DNA of 64,000 nt from Shewanella sp. SR44-3 (lineage in GTDB: Bacteria > Pseudomonadota > Gammaproteobacteria > Enterobacterales > Shewanellaceae), in contig NZ_JACJDV010000008.1 in NCBI RefSeq assembly GCF_014163735.1, positions 1 through 64,000 on the forward strand. The letters are read 5' to 3'. The stretch's first letter is position 1. The number at the start of each line of letters is the position of its first letter. This document shows, piece after piece, positions 17,869 to 25,904 of the stretch. The notes beneath the pieces were generated by a model. It was not told where the DNA came from, ran no database searches, and saw only the letters and a program-made list of their open reading frames with translations. Made by a program: the position numbers and the translations under genes.

Positions 17869-18348
17869 ATGGAGTTTTCAAATCCTATTCTAATTTGGGC
17901 GTGCTTAGGTGTAGTGCTTATGCTTGCTGAAATTATTGTTCCAGGTGGCATAGTGGTTTTGCTTGGCGCCGCGAGCTTATTAGTGGCTGGCGCATTGGCA
18001 ATAGGTGTGGTTGAAGGGATAGTCCAAAGCCTCACATTGTGGTTTATCTTGTCTATCGTCTTGCTACTGAGTTTTAGGCATATTACTCAGCAACTTATAG
18101 GTGGTGATTCACACCAAGATAATACCGATGAAGAGTTAGATCTTTATAATAAAATCGCCTTGGTTAAAGAGGTTATAGGTCCTGGAGAAAAGTCGGGGAG
18201 GGTGACATTTCAAGGCGCCGATTGGACTGCATTAGGAGATGGCAGCGAAATAAAAGCTGGCACTCAAGTGCGGATAATTTGCCGAGAAAATATTGCGCTT
18301 ATCGTTGAGCCGTGTGCGTTTCCAGAGACAGATCCAGTTTCATCTTAA
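17869..18348 (+). CDS. NfeD-like membrane protein with OB-fold tail
   Basis: This 159-residue protein begins with two or three membrane helices (about 5-80: ILIWACLGVVLMLAEIIVPG, then IVVLLGAASLLVAGALAIG). It ends with a soluble OB-fold-like domain (ALVKEVIGPGEKSGRVTFQG). NfeD proteins pair with SPFH proteins and are thought to organise membrane domains; the OB fold may contact the SPFH partner. GAGG stands 5 bases before the ATG. It is first of a three-gene operon, 12 bases before the first SPFH gene, and carries the 13-base palindrome upstream. It is the short form without the serine protease domain. Confidence 0.85.
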   Translation: MEFSNPILIWACLGVVLMLAEIIVPGGIVVLLGAASLLVAGALAIGVVEGIVQSLTLWFILSIVLLLSFRHITQQLIGGDSHQDNTDEELDLYNKIALVKEVIGPGEKSGRVTFQGADWTALGDGSEIKAGTQVRIICRENIALIVEPCAFPETDPVSS

Positions 18349-18360
18349 AGGGAGTTAGTT

Positions 18361-19302
18361 ATGTTATTGTTCACTATAGGTTTTTTATTATTTTTATTTG
18401 TGCTCTATAAGTTGATGCTTATAGTGCCGATGCGAGAAGTGCATGTCATTGAGCGTTTAGGTAAGTTTTTAACTGTGCTTAAGCCTGGGTTTCATTTTCT
18501 AGTGCCTTTTGTCGACAGGGTGGCTTATCGCCATGATACCCGTGAAGAAGTATTAGATGTACCGCCCCAAAGTTGTATCTCAAAAGATAATACCCAATTA
18601 GAAGTCGATGGTTTGGTTTACTTAAAAGTGATGGACGGTAAGCTTGCAAGCTATGGCATTGAAAATTATAGAAGAGCTGCAGTTAATTTAGCGCAGACAA
18701 CTATGCGTTCTGAAATCGGCAAACTAAGTCTATCGCAGACCTTTTCTGAGCGTGACAGTTTGAATGAATCTATAGTGAGAGAAATTGATAAAGCTTCAGA
18801 TCCTTGGGGGATCAAAGTGCTGCGCTATGAAATAAAAAACATTACCCCGTCCAGCAAAGTCATTCACACCTTAGAGAAGCAAATGGAGGCTGAACGCCGT
18901 AAGCGCGCTGAGATTACCTTAGCTAACGCCGAAAAAGCAGCGATGATTAATATGTCAGAAGGTGAGCGCCAAGAAGCGATCAATCTATCTGAAGGTCAGA
19001 AGCAAAAACGCATCAATGAGGCTCTAGGTAAAGGGCGAGAAATCTCCATTATTGCGAAAGCGAAAGCGGAAGGGATGGAGATGATCTGTAATGCCTTAGA
19101 GGTTAACGGCGGTAATGATGCGATGAATATGCTATTAAAAGAGCAATTTATCGGTCAAGTTGGCAGCATTTTATCGGAAGCGCAGGTCTCTGTGGTGCCG
19201 GCTGAAATGGCTAAACTTGAAGGCTTTTTTGAAGGCATGGATCAAGTTACCAATACTATTGCAGCTAAAGATAACCATAAAGCCACAGGCCAAGGAGCAT
19301 AA
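18361..19302 (+). CDS. SPFH/prohibitin-domain membrane protein, first of a tandem pair
   Basis: This 313-residue slipin/QmcA-like protein has one N-terminal membrane helix (FTIGFLLFLFVLYKLMLIVP) and an SPFH domain (IERLGKFLTVLKPGFHFLVP, then YRHDTREEVLDVPPQSCISK). A long charged coiled coil (about 170-240) with NMSEGERQEAINLSEGQKQK repeats follows. Such proteins form oligomeric cages or scaffolds on the membrane and often work with NfeD and FtsH. It ends 2 bases before the second SPFH gene, which is similar but not identical (see next). Neighbourhood suggests a hetero-oligomer. Confidence 0.9.
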   Translation: MLLFTIGFLLFLFVLYKLMLIVPMREVHVIERLGKFLTVLKPGFHFLVPFVDRVAYRHDTREEVLDVPPQSCISKDNTQLEVDGLVYLKVMDGKLASYGIENYRRAAVNLAQTTMRSEIGKLSLSQTFSERDSLNESIVREIDKASDPWGIKVLRYEIKNITPSSKVIHTLEKQMEAERRKRAEITLANAEKAAMINMSEGERQEAINLSEGQKQKRINEALGKGREISIIAKAKAEGMEMICNALEVNGGNDAMNMLLKEQFIGQVGSILSEAQVSVVPAEMAKLEGFFEGMDQVTNTIAAKDNHKATGQGA

Positions 19303-19304
19303 TT

Positions 19305-20252
19305 ATGGAAGAATTAATGGGTTCAGGTCTGATGCAGACTAATTTTGTGGTGATGATTATTTGGGGTGTTATTTTTGCTATTTTCATTCTTAAATTATTT
19401 CAATCTATCCGTTTGGTGCCTACAAAATCTGCGTATATAGTTGAACGTTTAGGCAAATATCACAGTACCTTAGATGCAGGCTTTCACGCGCTTATTCCTT
19501 TTATCGATAAAGTGGCCTATGTCCACGATTTAAAAGAAGAAACCATAGATGTGCCGCCGCAGGAGTGCTTCTCGAGTGATGAAGTGAACGTGGAGGTTGA
19601 TGGGGTGATCTATATTTCGGTTACCGATCCGGTCAAGGCAAGCTATGGGATCACTAATTATCGTTATGCTGCTATTCAATTGGCGCAAACCACCACACGC
19701 TCTGTTATAGGTACCTTAGATCTGGACCGTACTTTTGAAGAACGCGATCTTATTTCTGCCAAGGTAGTTGAGGTGCTAGATGAGGCGGGTTCCACTTGGG
19801 GGATCCGAGTGCATCGCTATGAAATAAAAAATATCACACCGCCAGAGACAGTTAAAAATGCCATGGAAATGCAGGTCAATGCTGAACGTGAGCGCCGAGC
19901 ATTATTGGCCAAGAGTGAAGGTGATAAGCAAAGTAAAATTAACCGCTCTGAAGGTGTGATGGCCGAAACCATTAACCGCTCAGAAGGTGAAATGCAGCGC
20001 AGGATCAATGAGGCTGAAGGTAAGTCTGAGGAAATCTTAACCTTGGCCAAAGCGACTTCAGAGTCTATTGAGCGTCTTGCAAGTGTTATTGCCTCTCCTG
20101 GTGGTCAGAGCGCACTGCGGATGCAATTAGGCGAACAATACTTAAAGCAGCTTGAAGGCTTGAGTAAGAAAGATACCCGTGTGGTGCTGCCGGGTAATAT
20201 GGTTGATTTTGACTATTGGCTGCAAAGCATAGGTCTTAAAGAAGATAAGTAA
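19305..20252 (+). CDS. SPFH/prohibitin-domain membrane protein, second of a tandem pair
   Basis: This 315-residue paralogue of the preceding protein has a membrane helix (FVVMIIWGVIFAIFILKLFQ) and SPFH core VERLGKYHSTLDAGFHALIP with DVPPQECFSSDEVNVEVDGV. Its coiled coil carries the repeats INRSEGVMAETINRSEGEMQ, and it ends in a VVLPGNMVDFDYWLQSIG segment that the first protein lacks. The close copy and 2-base spacing suggest an old duplication, like the HflK/HflC pair, and assembly of both proteins into one complex with NfeD. A terminator follows at 20279. Confidence 0.9.
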   Translation: MEELMGSGLMQTNFVVMIIWGVIFAIFILKLFQSIRLVPTKSAYIVERLGKYHSTLDAGFHALIPFIDKVAYVHDLKEETIDVPPQECFSSDEVNVEVDGVIYISVTDPVKASYGITNYRYAAIQLAQTTTRSVIGTLDLDRTFEERDLISAKVVEVLDEAGSTWGIRVHRYEIKNITPPETVKNAMEMQVNAERERRALLAKSEGDKQSKINRSEGVMAETINRSEGEMQRRINEAEGKSEEILTLAKATSESIERLASVIASPGGQSALRMQLGEQYLKQLEGLSKKDTRVVLPGNMVDFDYWLQSIGLKEDK

Positions 20253-20278
20253 TCCTTTTAAAATACCATTAGCTTAAA

Positions 20279-20310
20279 AACAAAAAGGACCTGAAATCAG
20301 GTCCTTTTTT
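20279..20310. terminator. Terminator between the SPFH operon and darP
   Basis: AAAGGACCTGA/TCAGGTCCTTT stem with flanking A and T runs between convergent genes. Confidence 0.85.
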
Positions 20311-20335
20311 TGAGGATAATGGTAAATTTATGAGA

Positions 20336-20869
20336 TTACTCTGTGATTTCGCTACGCAGATATTTGAAAATTTCCCTTGATGACTTAGAGTCTGGGCCTT
20401 TAGCGAGTTCTTTGTTCGCTTGTCTTACAAGCTGGCGTAGCTTTTGTCTATCAAGCTGGGGGTGCTGCTCAATTAGGGTACTGATTTCGTCATCGCCTAA
20501 ACTCAGTAAGCGTTCACGCATTTTTTCAAAAATGTGTATTTGAGCGCTTTCATTATTGTTCTTGTTAAGAATTTTATCTAATGTTGCTTCAATTGGCTCA
20601 GGATCAAAACCACGCATCAGCTTGCCTATGTACTGTAGATGACGGCGGTAGGCTTCAGTTTTTGTTTTGATATTCTTAGAGTGCAAAATAGCGTCATAGA
20701 GGAATTCATCTAATTCCATCTTTGCCAATTGCGACTTACTTAGATCAACTAAACGCATACCTAGTTTTTGTGCGGCTTCGCTTTCTACTTTTTGTCCCGT
20801 ACGGCTGACGTAATCGTCATCATTGTCATAGGGTTGTTGAAAGTGTTCTGAATCGCCAACGATTTTCAT
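20336..20869 (-). CDS. darP: DarP (YjgA), late 50S ribosome assembly factor
   Basis: This 177-residue helical protein of the DUF615 family contains MELDEFLYDAILHSKNIKTK, YRRHLQYIGKLMRG and the C-terminal RQLVRQANKELAKG-like helix typical of YjgA. It binds 50S precursors and helps the peptidyl-transferase centre mature. I picked ATG 20869 (MKIVGDSEHFQQPYD) because GAGG stands 9 bases before it; earlier in-frame starts have no site or one too close. It is divergent from pmbA, the same arrangement as in E. coli. Confidence 0.9.
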   Translation of the reverse strand: MKIVGDSEHFQQPYDNDDDYVSRTGQKVESEAAQKLGMRLVDLSKSQLAKMELDEFLYDAILHSKNIKTKTEAYRRHLQYIGKLMRGFDPEPIEATLDKILNKNNNESAQIHIFEKMRERLLSLGDDEISTLIEQHPQLDRQKLRQLVRQANKELAKGPDSKSSREIFKYLRSEITE

Positions 20870-21141
20870 AATCATAAACCTCAAATAAATATCTGCCAAT
20901 AGTATCACTTATCAGGATCTGCAAGCCAGATAATATACTGACTATTCGCCATAGATTATGGGCGCCAAAGGGCCATTTTACTGAGAATTGCGATAGGCGT
21001 TTTGGGGGATTTAAAGACGTAAATTTGGCCTGTATAACCTTGAGGCATTAAGTTTGCGATGAATGCTGATGCTGGAGTTATCAATCATATATTGAATTTG
21101 CTATGCTAGTGAAAAGTCGACTTAAATTAAAGAGTAACTAC

Positions 21142-22485
21142 GTGTCATCACCTAACATAGATATTGAATTGAATGCCCTTAAAGAAGCGGTTTCAGTGGC
21201 TTTGGCGCATGCGAAAAAATTAGGCTCAAGCGCCGCTGAAGTGGCCATTAGCAAGCAGCAGGGGTTATCTGTATCAACTCGTACTCAAGAAGTTGAAACC
21301 GTAGAGTTTAATAAAGATGGTGCCTTAGGTATCACTGTCTATCGTGGTGGCTGTAAAGGCAGTTCTTCAACTTCTGATCTTAGTCCTAATGCTATTGCAG
21401 AAGCAGTGAAAGCGGCTGATGACATCGCCCGCTATACGTCAGAAGACGCGTTCAGCGGTCTGGCCGATATTGCTTTAATGGCTAAGGATATCCGTGATTT
21501 ACAGCTGTATCACCCTCAAGATATTAGTGCCGAAGAACTTGCTGATTTAGCCATTAGGGCCGAAAAAGCGGGTGTGGATGCTGATACTCGTATTAAGCAT
21601 TCTGATGGTGCCACAGCCAATGCCCATACTTCGGCTAAAGTTTATGGTAATAGCCACGGCTTTTTACAAGGTTATTGCAGTTCACGTTACAGCTTAAGTA
21701 GTGTGGTGATAGGCGAAGAATCTGACGGTAATATGCAGCGTGATTATGACTATACCGTGTCGCGTAAATTTGCGGATTTACTGAGCCCTGAAGAAGTGGG
21801 TGCTAAAGCCGCCGAGAAAACTTTGAGTCGCTTAGATGCTAGAAAAATAGCAACAGCTAAGTTGCCAGTATTGTTTGCGCCTGAGATAGCCACAGGGCTA
21901 ATGGGGCATTTAATTGGCGCGATTAGCGGCGGCAGTTTATATCGCAAATCAAGCTTTTTACTGGATTCATTGCACAGCCAAATTTTTCCTGACTGGTTTA
22001 GTATTGAAGAGCAGCCCCACTTACTGTCTGGCTTGGCAAGCGCCAACTACGACAGTGAAGGAGTGGCAACTCAAGACCGACGCATCGTTGATCGCGGCCA
22101 GTTGGAAACTTATTTACTCACTAGTTATTCGGCTAGAAAGCTTGGTATGACAAATACCGGTCATGCGGGCGGCATTTATAATTGGACCCTGAGTCATACT
22201 AATCAAACCTTTGCTGAGTTGATAAAAACCATGGATAAGGGCTTAATTGTCACTGAAGTCATGGGCCAAGGCGTTAACGGTGTGACGGGGGATTATTCAC
22301 GCGGCGCGGCAGGCTTTTATGTGGAAAATGGCGTGATTCAATATCCAGTTGAAGAAATCACCATAGCGGGTAATTTAAAAGACATGTTTATGGGTATTCA
22401 GGGAGTGGCCATGGATAGAGATCTACGCTCATCTATTCGCACAGGTGGTATTTTGCTAAGCGAAATGAAGATTGCGGGTAATTAA
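21142..22485 (+). CDS. pmbA: PmbA/TldE metalloprotease subunit
   Basis: This 447-residue TldE subunit forms a heterodimer with TldD, which matures microcins and degrades unfolded peptides such as CcdA; in E. coli the metal lies in Tld[27 protein letters not shown]-type ([20 protein letters not shown]) and [19 protein letters not shown] match E. coli PmbA closely, to the last residues (EMKIAGN). I use GTG 21142 because AAAGAG precedes it and related proteins start with SSPNID; the upstream ATG at 21103 lacks a ribosome site. The TAA stop overlaps the first base of a MITE-like element. Confidence 0.92.
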   Translation: MSSPNIDIELNALKEAVSVALAHAKKLGSSAAEVAISKQQGLSVSTRTQEVETVEFNKDGALGITVYRGGCKGSSSTSDLSPNAIAEAVKAADDIARYTSEDAFSGLADIALMAKDIRDLQLYHPQDISAEELADLAIRAEKAGVDADTRIKHSDGATANAHTSAKVYGNSHGFLQGYCSSRYSLSSVVIGEESDGNMQRDYDYTVSRKFADLLSPEEVGAKAAEKTLSRLDARKIATAKLPVLFAPEIATGLMGHLIGAISGGSLYRKSSFLLDSLHSQIFPDWFSIEEQPHLLSGLASANYDSEGVATQDRRIVDRGQLETYLLTSYSARKLGMTNTGHAGGIYNWTLSHTNQTFAELIKTMDKGLIVTEVMGQGVNGVTGDYSRGAAGFYVENGVIQYPVEEITIAGNLKDMFMGIQGVAMDRDLRSSIRTGGILLSEMKIAGN

Positions 22486-22750
22486 TACCAATCCGCATAA
22501 ATATGTGCTCATTCAGCGAGTGTTATAAGGGAGGGGAGGCAAGGCGCCCGATGGAAGGCCTATCGGGATAAGTCGACATCGGGCAACACAGCATACCCCC
22601 CTTATAAACTCGCCCTGCGGGAGCTTGTCAGCAGGGCGACTACTGCGCCAAATTGTCTCGCCATAGCACCACTATGACGTCACCAATTTGGCTGGTTTTC
22701 GAACCGCTGACAGAGCTCTGAACTGATCAGATATTTATAAGGATTGGTAT
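22485..22750 (+). mobile_element. MITE-like element A with ATACCAATCC terminal inverted repeats
   Basis: A 266-base non-coding element. Its left end ATACCAATCCGCATAAATAT mirrors its right end ATATTTATAAGGATTGGTAT with two mismatches. Inside are several hairpins: GCCCGATG/CATCGGGC (22546-22553 with 22577-22584), CGCCCTGC/GCAGGGCG, and CCAAATTG/CAATTTGG enclosing CATAGCACCACTATG (22662-22676). The 15-base core recurs in element B (45739-46002) at the same distance from the matching end. No transposase is encoded, so it would depend on one elsewhere. It may also serve as a terminator or structured RNA after pmbA. Confidence 0.75.
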
Positions 22751-22791
22751 AACATGGCTAAACTTAGCTGCTGAATGTCGCGGTAATAAAA

Positions 22792-22820
22792 AATGCCTAA
22801 GCAAAGCTTAGGCATTTTTT
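22792..22820. terminator. Bidirectional terminator after the MITE-like element
   Basis: AATGCCTAAG/CTTAGGCATT stem with a 5-base loop and T run, placed between pmbA and the convergent chemoreceptor gene. Confidence 0.85.
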
Positions 22821-22841
22821 TGCGGGTAATTAAGCGCGGGA

Positions 22842-24308
22842 TTAATCAATTTCGCGCTTAAAGTCCGTTTTTGTAGTGTGGTAATTGGCAAGTATTTTAC
22901 CAAGCTTTTCAGATGCTTGAGATAAATCCTTGACGCCATGTGACGATTGTTTTGCTAGATCGCGTATGGTGTTTGATTTTGAGCGGATCTCACTTAATTC
23001 AGATGAGATCTCATTAGCAACTGTGCTCTGCTCTTCCGCTGAAGCCGCAATTTGGAAGCTCATGTCGATAATAGATTGTGACGATTGCGTAATCGAATTC
23101 ACATCCGTACCTATGTTGGAGATAAGCTCACGACTTGATTGGGCTTGTTTCACGGTATTTTGAGTAATACTTGAAATGTTGCTGGTTTCTGATTGCAGGT
23201 TGGCAATCATAGCCTGAATTTCTACTGTGGCTGACTGAGTGCGGCTTGCTAAGGTTCTTACTTCATCGGCAACCACGGCAAAACCACGGCCCATTTCACC
23301 AGCTCGAGCGGCCTCAATGGCAGCGTTCAGCGCCAGTAAATTAGTTTGCTCAGAAATAGAGTTAATGGTGGTGATTACATCATTAATCTTGGTGGCGTTT
23401 AATTGTAAGGTGGTGACTGAGTCTGATGTTTGCTCAATATAGTTAGACAGCTGCTGAATTTCACTTATTGCTTTCTGAACGCGGCTATAACTTTGCTTAA
23501 TGTATTCAGAATCTTGTTCAACTTGTTGTGATGCTTTCTGTGAAATACCAGACACCACCAACGAAGAGGCTGTCATCTGCTCCATTGCAGTCGCTACAGA
23601 GTCTAATGAGGCATACTGTGAATCAATTTGCTCCTCGCTCTGACGCGCCTCATTAGCAAATGATGTCGATGTGGTGTGTAAGGTCTTAGCACTGCCTTTA
23701 ACTGTGATTACCAGTTCCGTTAGCGTATCCATAGCTTTGTCTAAAGCGCAGCCAATGGTACCGAACTCATCACGACCTGGGTGGAAACCTAAACGTGAAC
23801 TTAAGTCGCCTTTGGCAATCTTTTCTGTGGTATCCCACAGTACCCACAAAGCACCACCTAGAAAGGTTGCTACCCAATAAAGCACTAACGAAAAAGGCAA
23901 TATCCATAGGAAAGATAGCAATAAGGAAAAGAGCGCATCTTGCTTGGCATCGGCTTCTGTACTTGGTGCCCCTTGAGTTTGAGAGACATATTCTTGAGCA
24001 CTGGTTTTTGCAACCGCCGTAATGGTATCTCTTTGTCTGCTGGAGATAGTTGCAGAAGTCGTATTAATTCCCAGCTGAGAAAATTTATCGGTTTGCCCTG
24101 TGGTCTCTAGCGCCTGCACCATGCCAGACAACTGTGATTCTAATGCAACTACAGATTGCTGCTCTATCTGATTGATAGAGTACTGATAACGGCCTAGGGA
24201 TAATGTCAGTAAAACGACAATAAATAGACTGAATATCGACCAGAATTTATCATTGATTGACATTTTAATGAACAATCTATCAATTGTTCTAAAATCTACT
24301 TCCTTCAT
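22842..24308 (-). CDS. Methyl-accepting chemotaxis protein with a small periplasmic domain
   Basis: This 488-residue receptor has TM1 ([18 protein letters not shown]), a periplasmic part of only about 95 residues with helical character, and TM2 ([20 protein letters not shown]). A HAMP domain and a long cytoplasmic coiled coil follow. The hairpin tip has the invariant [21 protein letters not shown] chose ATG 24308 for GGAG upstream. It signals to CheA/CheW, and the ligand is unknown. It has no C-terminal CheR-docking pentapeptide. The gene is alone, with an AT-rich gap upstream and no clear flagellar sigma-28 promoter. Confidence 0.9.
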   Translation of the reverse strand: MKEVDFRTIDRLFIKMSINDKFWSIFSLFIVVLLTLSLGRYQYSINQIEQQSVVALESQLSGMVQALETTGQTDKFSQLGINTTSATISSRQRDTITAVAKTSAQEYVSQTQGAPSTEADAKQDALFSLLLSFLWILPFSLVLYWVATFLGGALWVLWDTTEKIAKGDLSSRLGFHPGRDEFGTIGCALDKAMDTLTELVITVKGSAKTLHTTSTSFANEARQSEEQIDSQYASLDSVATAMEQMTASSLVVSGISQKASQQVEQDSEYIKQSYSRVQKAISEIQQLSNYIEQTSDSVTTLQLNATKINDVITTINSISEQTNLLALNAAIEAARAGEMGRGFAVVADEVRTLASRTQSATVEIQAMIANLQSETSNISSITQNTVKQAQSSRELISNIGTDVNSITQSSQSIIDMSFQIAASAEEQSTVANEISSELSEIRSKSNTIRDLAKQSSHGVKDLSQASEKLGKILANYHTTKTDFKREID

Positions 24309-24689
24309 AATTTCTCCAAAATGGGCAAGCAAGGAATCATTTTTTGCAATAGTAAATTAATTTAATCTAATTTGACACACAAGGTCATTAACTTGTTATC
24401 TAAATTGTGCGCTAGCTTGTATCTATTTTCGGCCAGTTTGCGCTTTAGTTTAATCTGTTTTACATAAAATTCTAATATTTATCATTATTGTGACATTGTT
24501 TGATGGGTAACTTAATTTATTGGTTTAACTGTAGGTTTGATTTAGTTGCCGTCACTGCTAAACAAACCCTTAAAGTGAAGGGCGACATTCTGGAGTGAAA
24601 CCTGTTATCTAGCGTGCTTAAGCGATGCTAGCACCGCTTTATACTGGCATATGAGTGAGATGATAATTGATGACTCTGCTCAAGCAGAC
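24309..24689. other. AT-rich intergenic region
   Basis: About 380 bases between the chemoreceptor start and the end of the PepSY gene. No open frame with a ribosome site, repeat or hairpin terminator stands out. It must contain the chemoreceptor promoter on the minus strand, but I cannot fix it. Confidence 0.4.
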
Positions 24690-25790
24690 TCAGATTGTTG
24701 CAGTTTGTCGTTGTGGGAGTGCGGCTCGCTTTTTCCTGAGGATATACATACAAGTGCCCGTTAGTGCCAATATTAAGGGCATCAAGCCAACAATACACCA
24801 AAGAATACGGGTTAGCATGCCGCCGAAGTAGCCGAAGTGAAGTTTGCGAAAACTGTCTAAAAATACCATTAACATGTCAGCCTCACGAATATCTTGCGAG
24901 TAGATAAGTTTGCCAGTGAGTTTATCAAAACCCACAGTGCTGGCGTATTCACTATGCAGTGGGTTGCTAGTGTCAACGTCACCATAAAAGACAATATCTA
25001 AATCTGCTTCATGGGGCATGGCAAGGTAGCCGGCTTTAAAACTCGGAATGTGAGTCTCAGCTTGGCTCTTGAGTGCCTCAAAAGAAATCTGCGCCGCATG
25101 TAATGGCTGTTCAATGAACACATGTCCATCCCCAGAGTGTTCATCGACTTCATGTAAAATACTCGCTATGTTCCAGTAGGCCCCAGTCGCAGCGATGATG
25201 ATTAACATAGGTGAGCTGGTGATACCGGTAAATTTATGAATATCGCTGAACAATATGCGTTTGGCAGCGGTGAGCCTAAGGGTGAATAACTTTGCCCAAA
25301 ATCTACGATAGAGGATGATGCCGCTTACTCCTAAAAAAACCATGACTAAAGCCAGTACAAAGCCAAAACTGGTGCCCGTTATATGAAGTAAAAAGGTGTA
25401 ATGCAGTTCAAGTAGCCAATCTGTCAGATAATGTCCCATTATGTGTGGTTGGGATAATGTTTCACCGGTATATTGATTAATATAAACTTTGTACCAGTCT
25501 TGGGTGCCACGTTTAATTAAGTACGCCGCATCTGAGCGGCTTTGGTTGTCAAATAGCTCCCAGCCGCCAAGTTCAAACTCGGTGTTTTTTTTAAGTACAG
25601 TGCCCATCATGGTGTCTAGGCTGACTCGCGTTGTATCTGCTGCGGTGTTAACTAACATGTGCGCAGGTCTTAGCAGGCTATCTAGCTCAACTTTAAATAC
25701 TAAAATGCTGCCAGTGATTGAGATGATCAATAATGGCAGCAGGGTGATAAGGGCAGTGTAGGAGTGCCATTTAAATAATTTTTTTCTCAT
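24690..25790 (-). CDS. PepSY-associated membrane protein (siderophore-iron utilisation)
   Basis: This 366-residue integral membrane protein has four helices (WHSYTALITLLPLLIISITG; SFGFVLALVMVFLGVSGIIL; ITSSPMLIIIAATGAYWNIA; ILWCIVGLMPLILALTGTCM). PepSY-type periplasmic loops lie between them, and HKFTG and LHFGYFGG carry histidines that may bind haem. Related proteins beside TonB receptors are ferric-siderophore reductases. The gene lies just downstream of a siderophore receptor and is probably co-transcribed, though a short hairpin and an 8-base tandem repeat separate them. No good ribosome site precedes the ATG. Confidence 0.85.
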   Translation of the reverse strand: MRKKLFKWHSYTALITLLPLLIISITGSILVFKVELDSLLRPAHMLVNTAADTTRVSLDTMMGTVLKKNTEFELGGWELFDNQSRSDAAYLIKRGTQDWYKVYINQYTGETLSQPHIMGHYLTDWLLELHYTFLLHITGTSFGFVLALVMVFLGVSGIILYRRFWAKLFTLRLTAAKRILFSDIHKFTGITSSPMLIIIAATGAYWNIASILHEVDEHSGDGHVFIEQPLHAAQISFEALKSQAETHIPSFKAGYLAMPHEADLDIVFYGDVDTSNPLHSEYASTVGFDKLTGKLIYSQDIREADMLMVFLDSFRKLHFGYFGGMLTRILWCIVGLMPLILALTGTCMYILRKKRAALPQRQTATI

Positions 25791-25795
25791 GCTAA

Positions 25796-25834
25796 TGCCT
25801 TAGTGCCTTAGTGCCTTAGTGCCTTGGTGCTTAG
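25796..25834. repeat. Tandem 8-base repeat in the PepSY leader
   Basis: TGCCTTAG is repeated three times exactly (25796-25819), then TGCCTTGG and TGCTTAG. It starts 5 bases upstream of the PepSY gene's ATG, where a ribosome site is expected. Confidence 0.8.
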
Positions 25835-25860
25835 GTTTTACTATGTGTTAGGGTGCAAAA

Positions 25861-25885
25861 TGCCCTCAAGCTAAACTTGAGGGCA
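25861..25885 (-). terminator. Hairpin after the siderophore receptor gene
   Basis: TGCCCTCAAG/CTTGAGGGCA stem followed on the minus strand by ATTTTG. It is 20 bases past the stop codon. The T run is weak, so some readthrough into the PepSY gene is likely. Confidence 0.65.
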
Positions 25886-25904
25886 GGTAGAGTGATGTCA
25901 ATAA

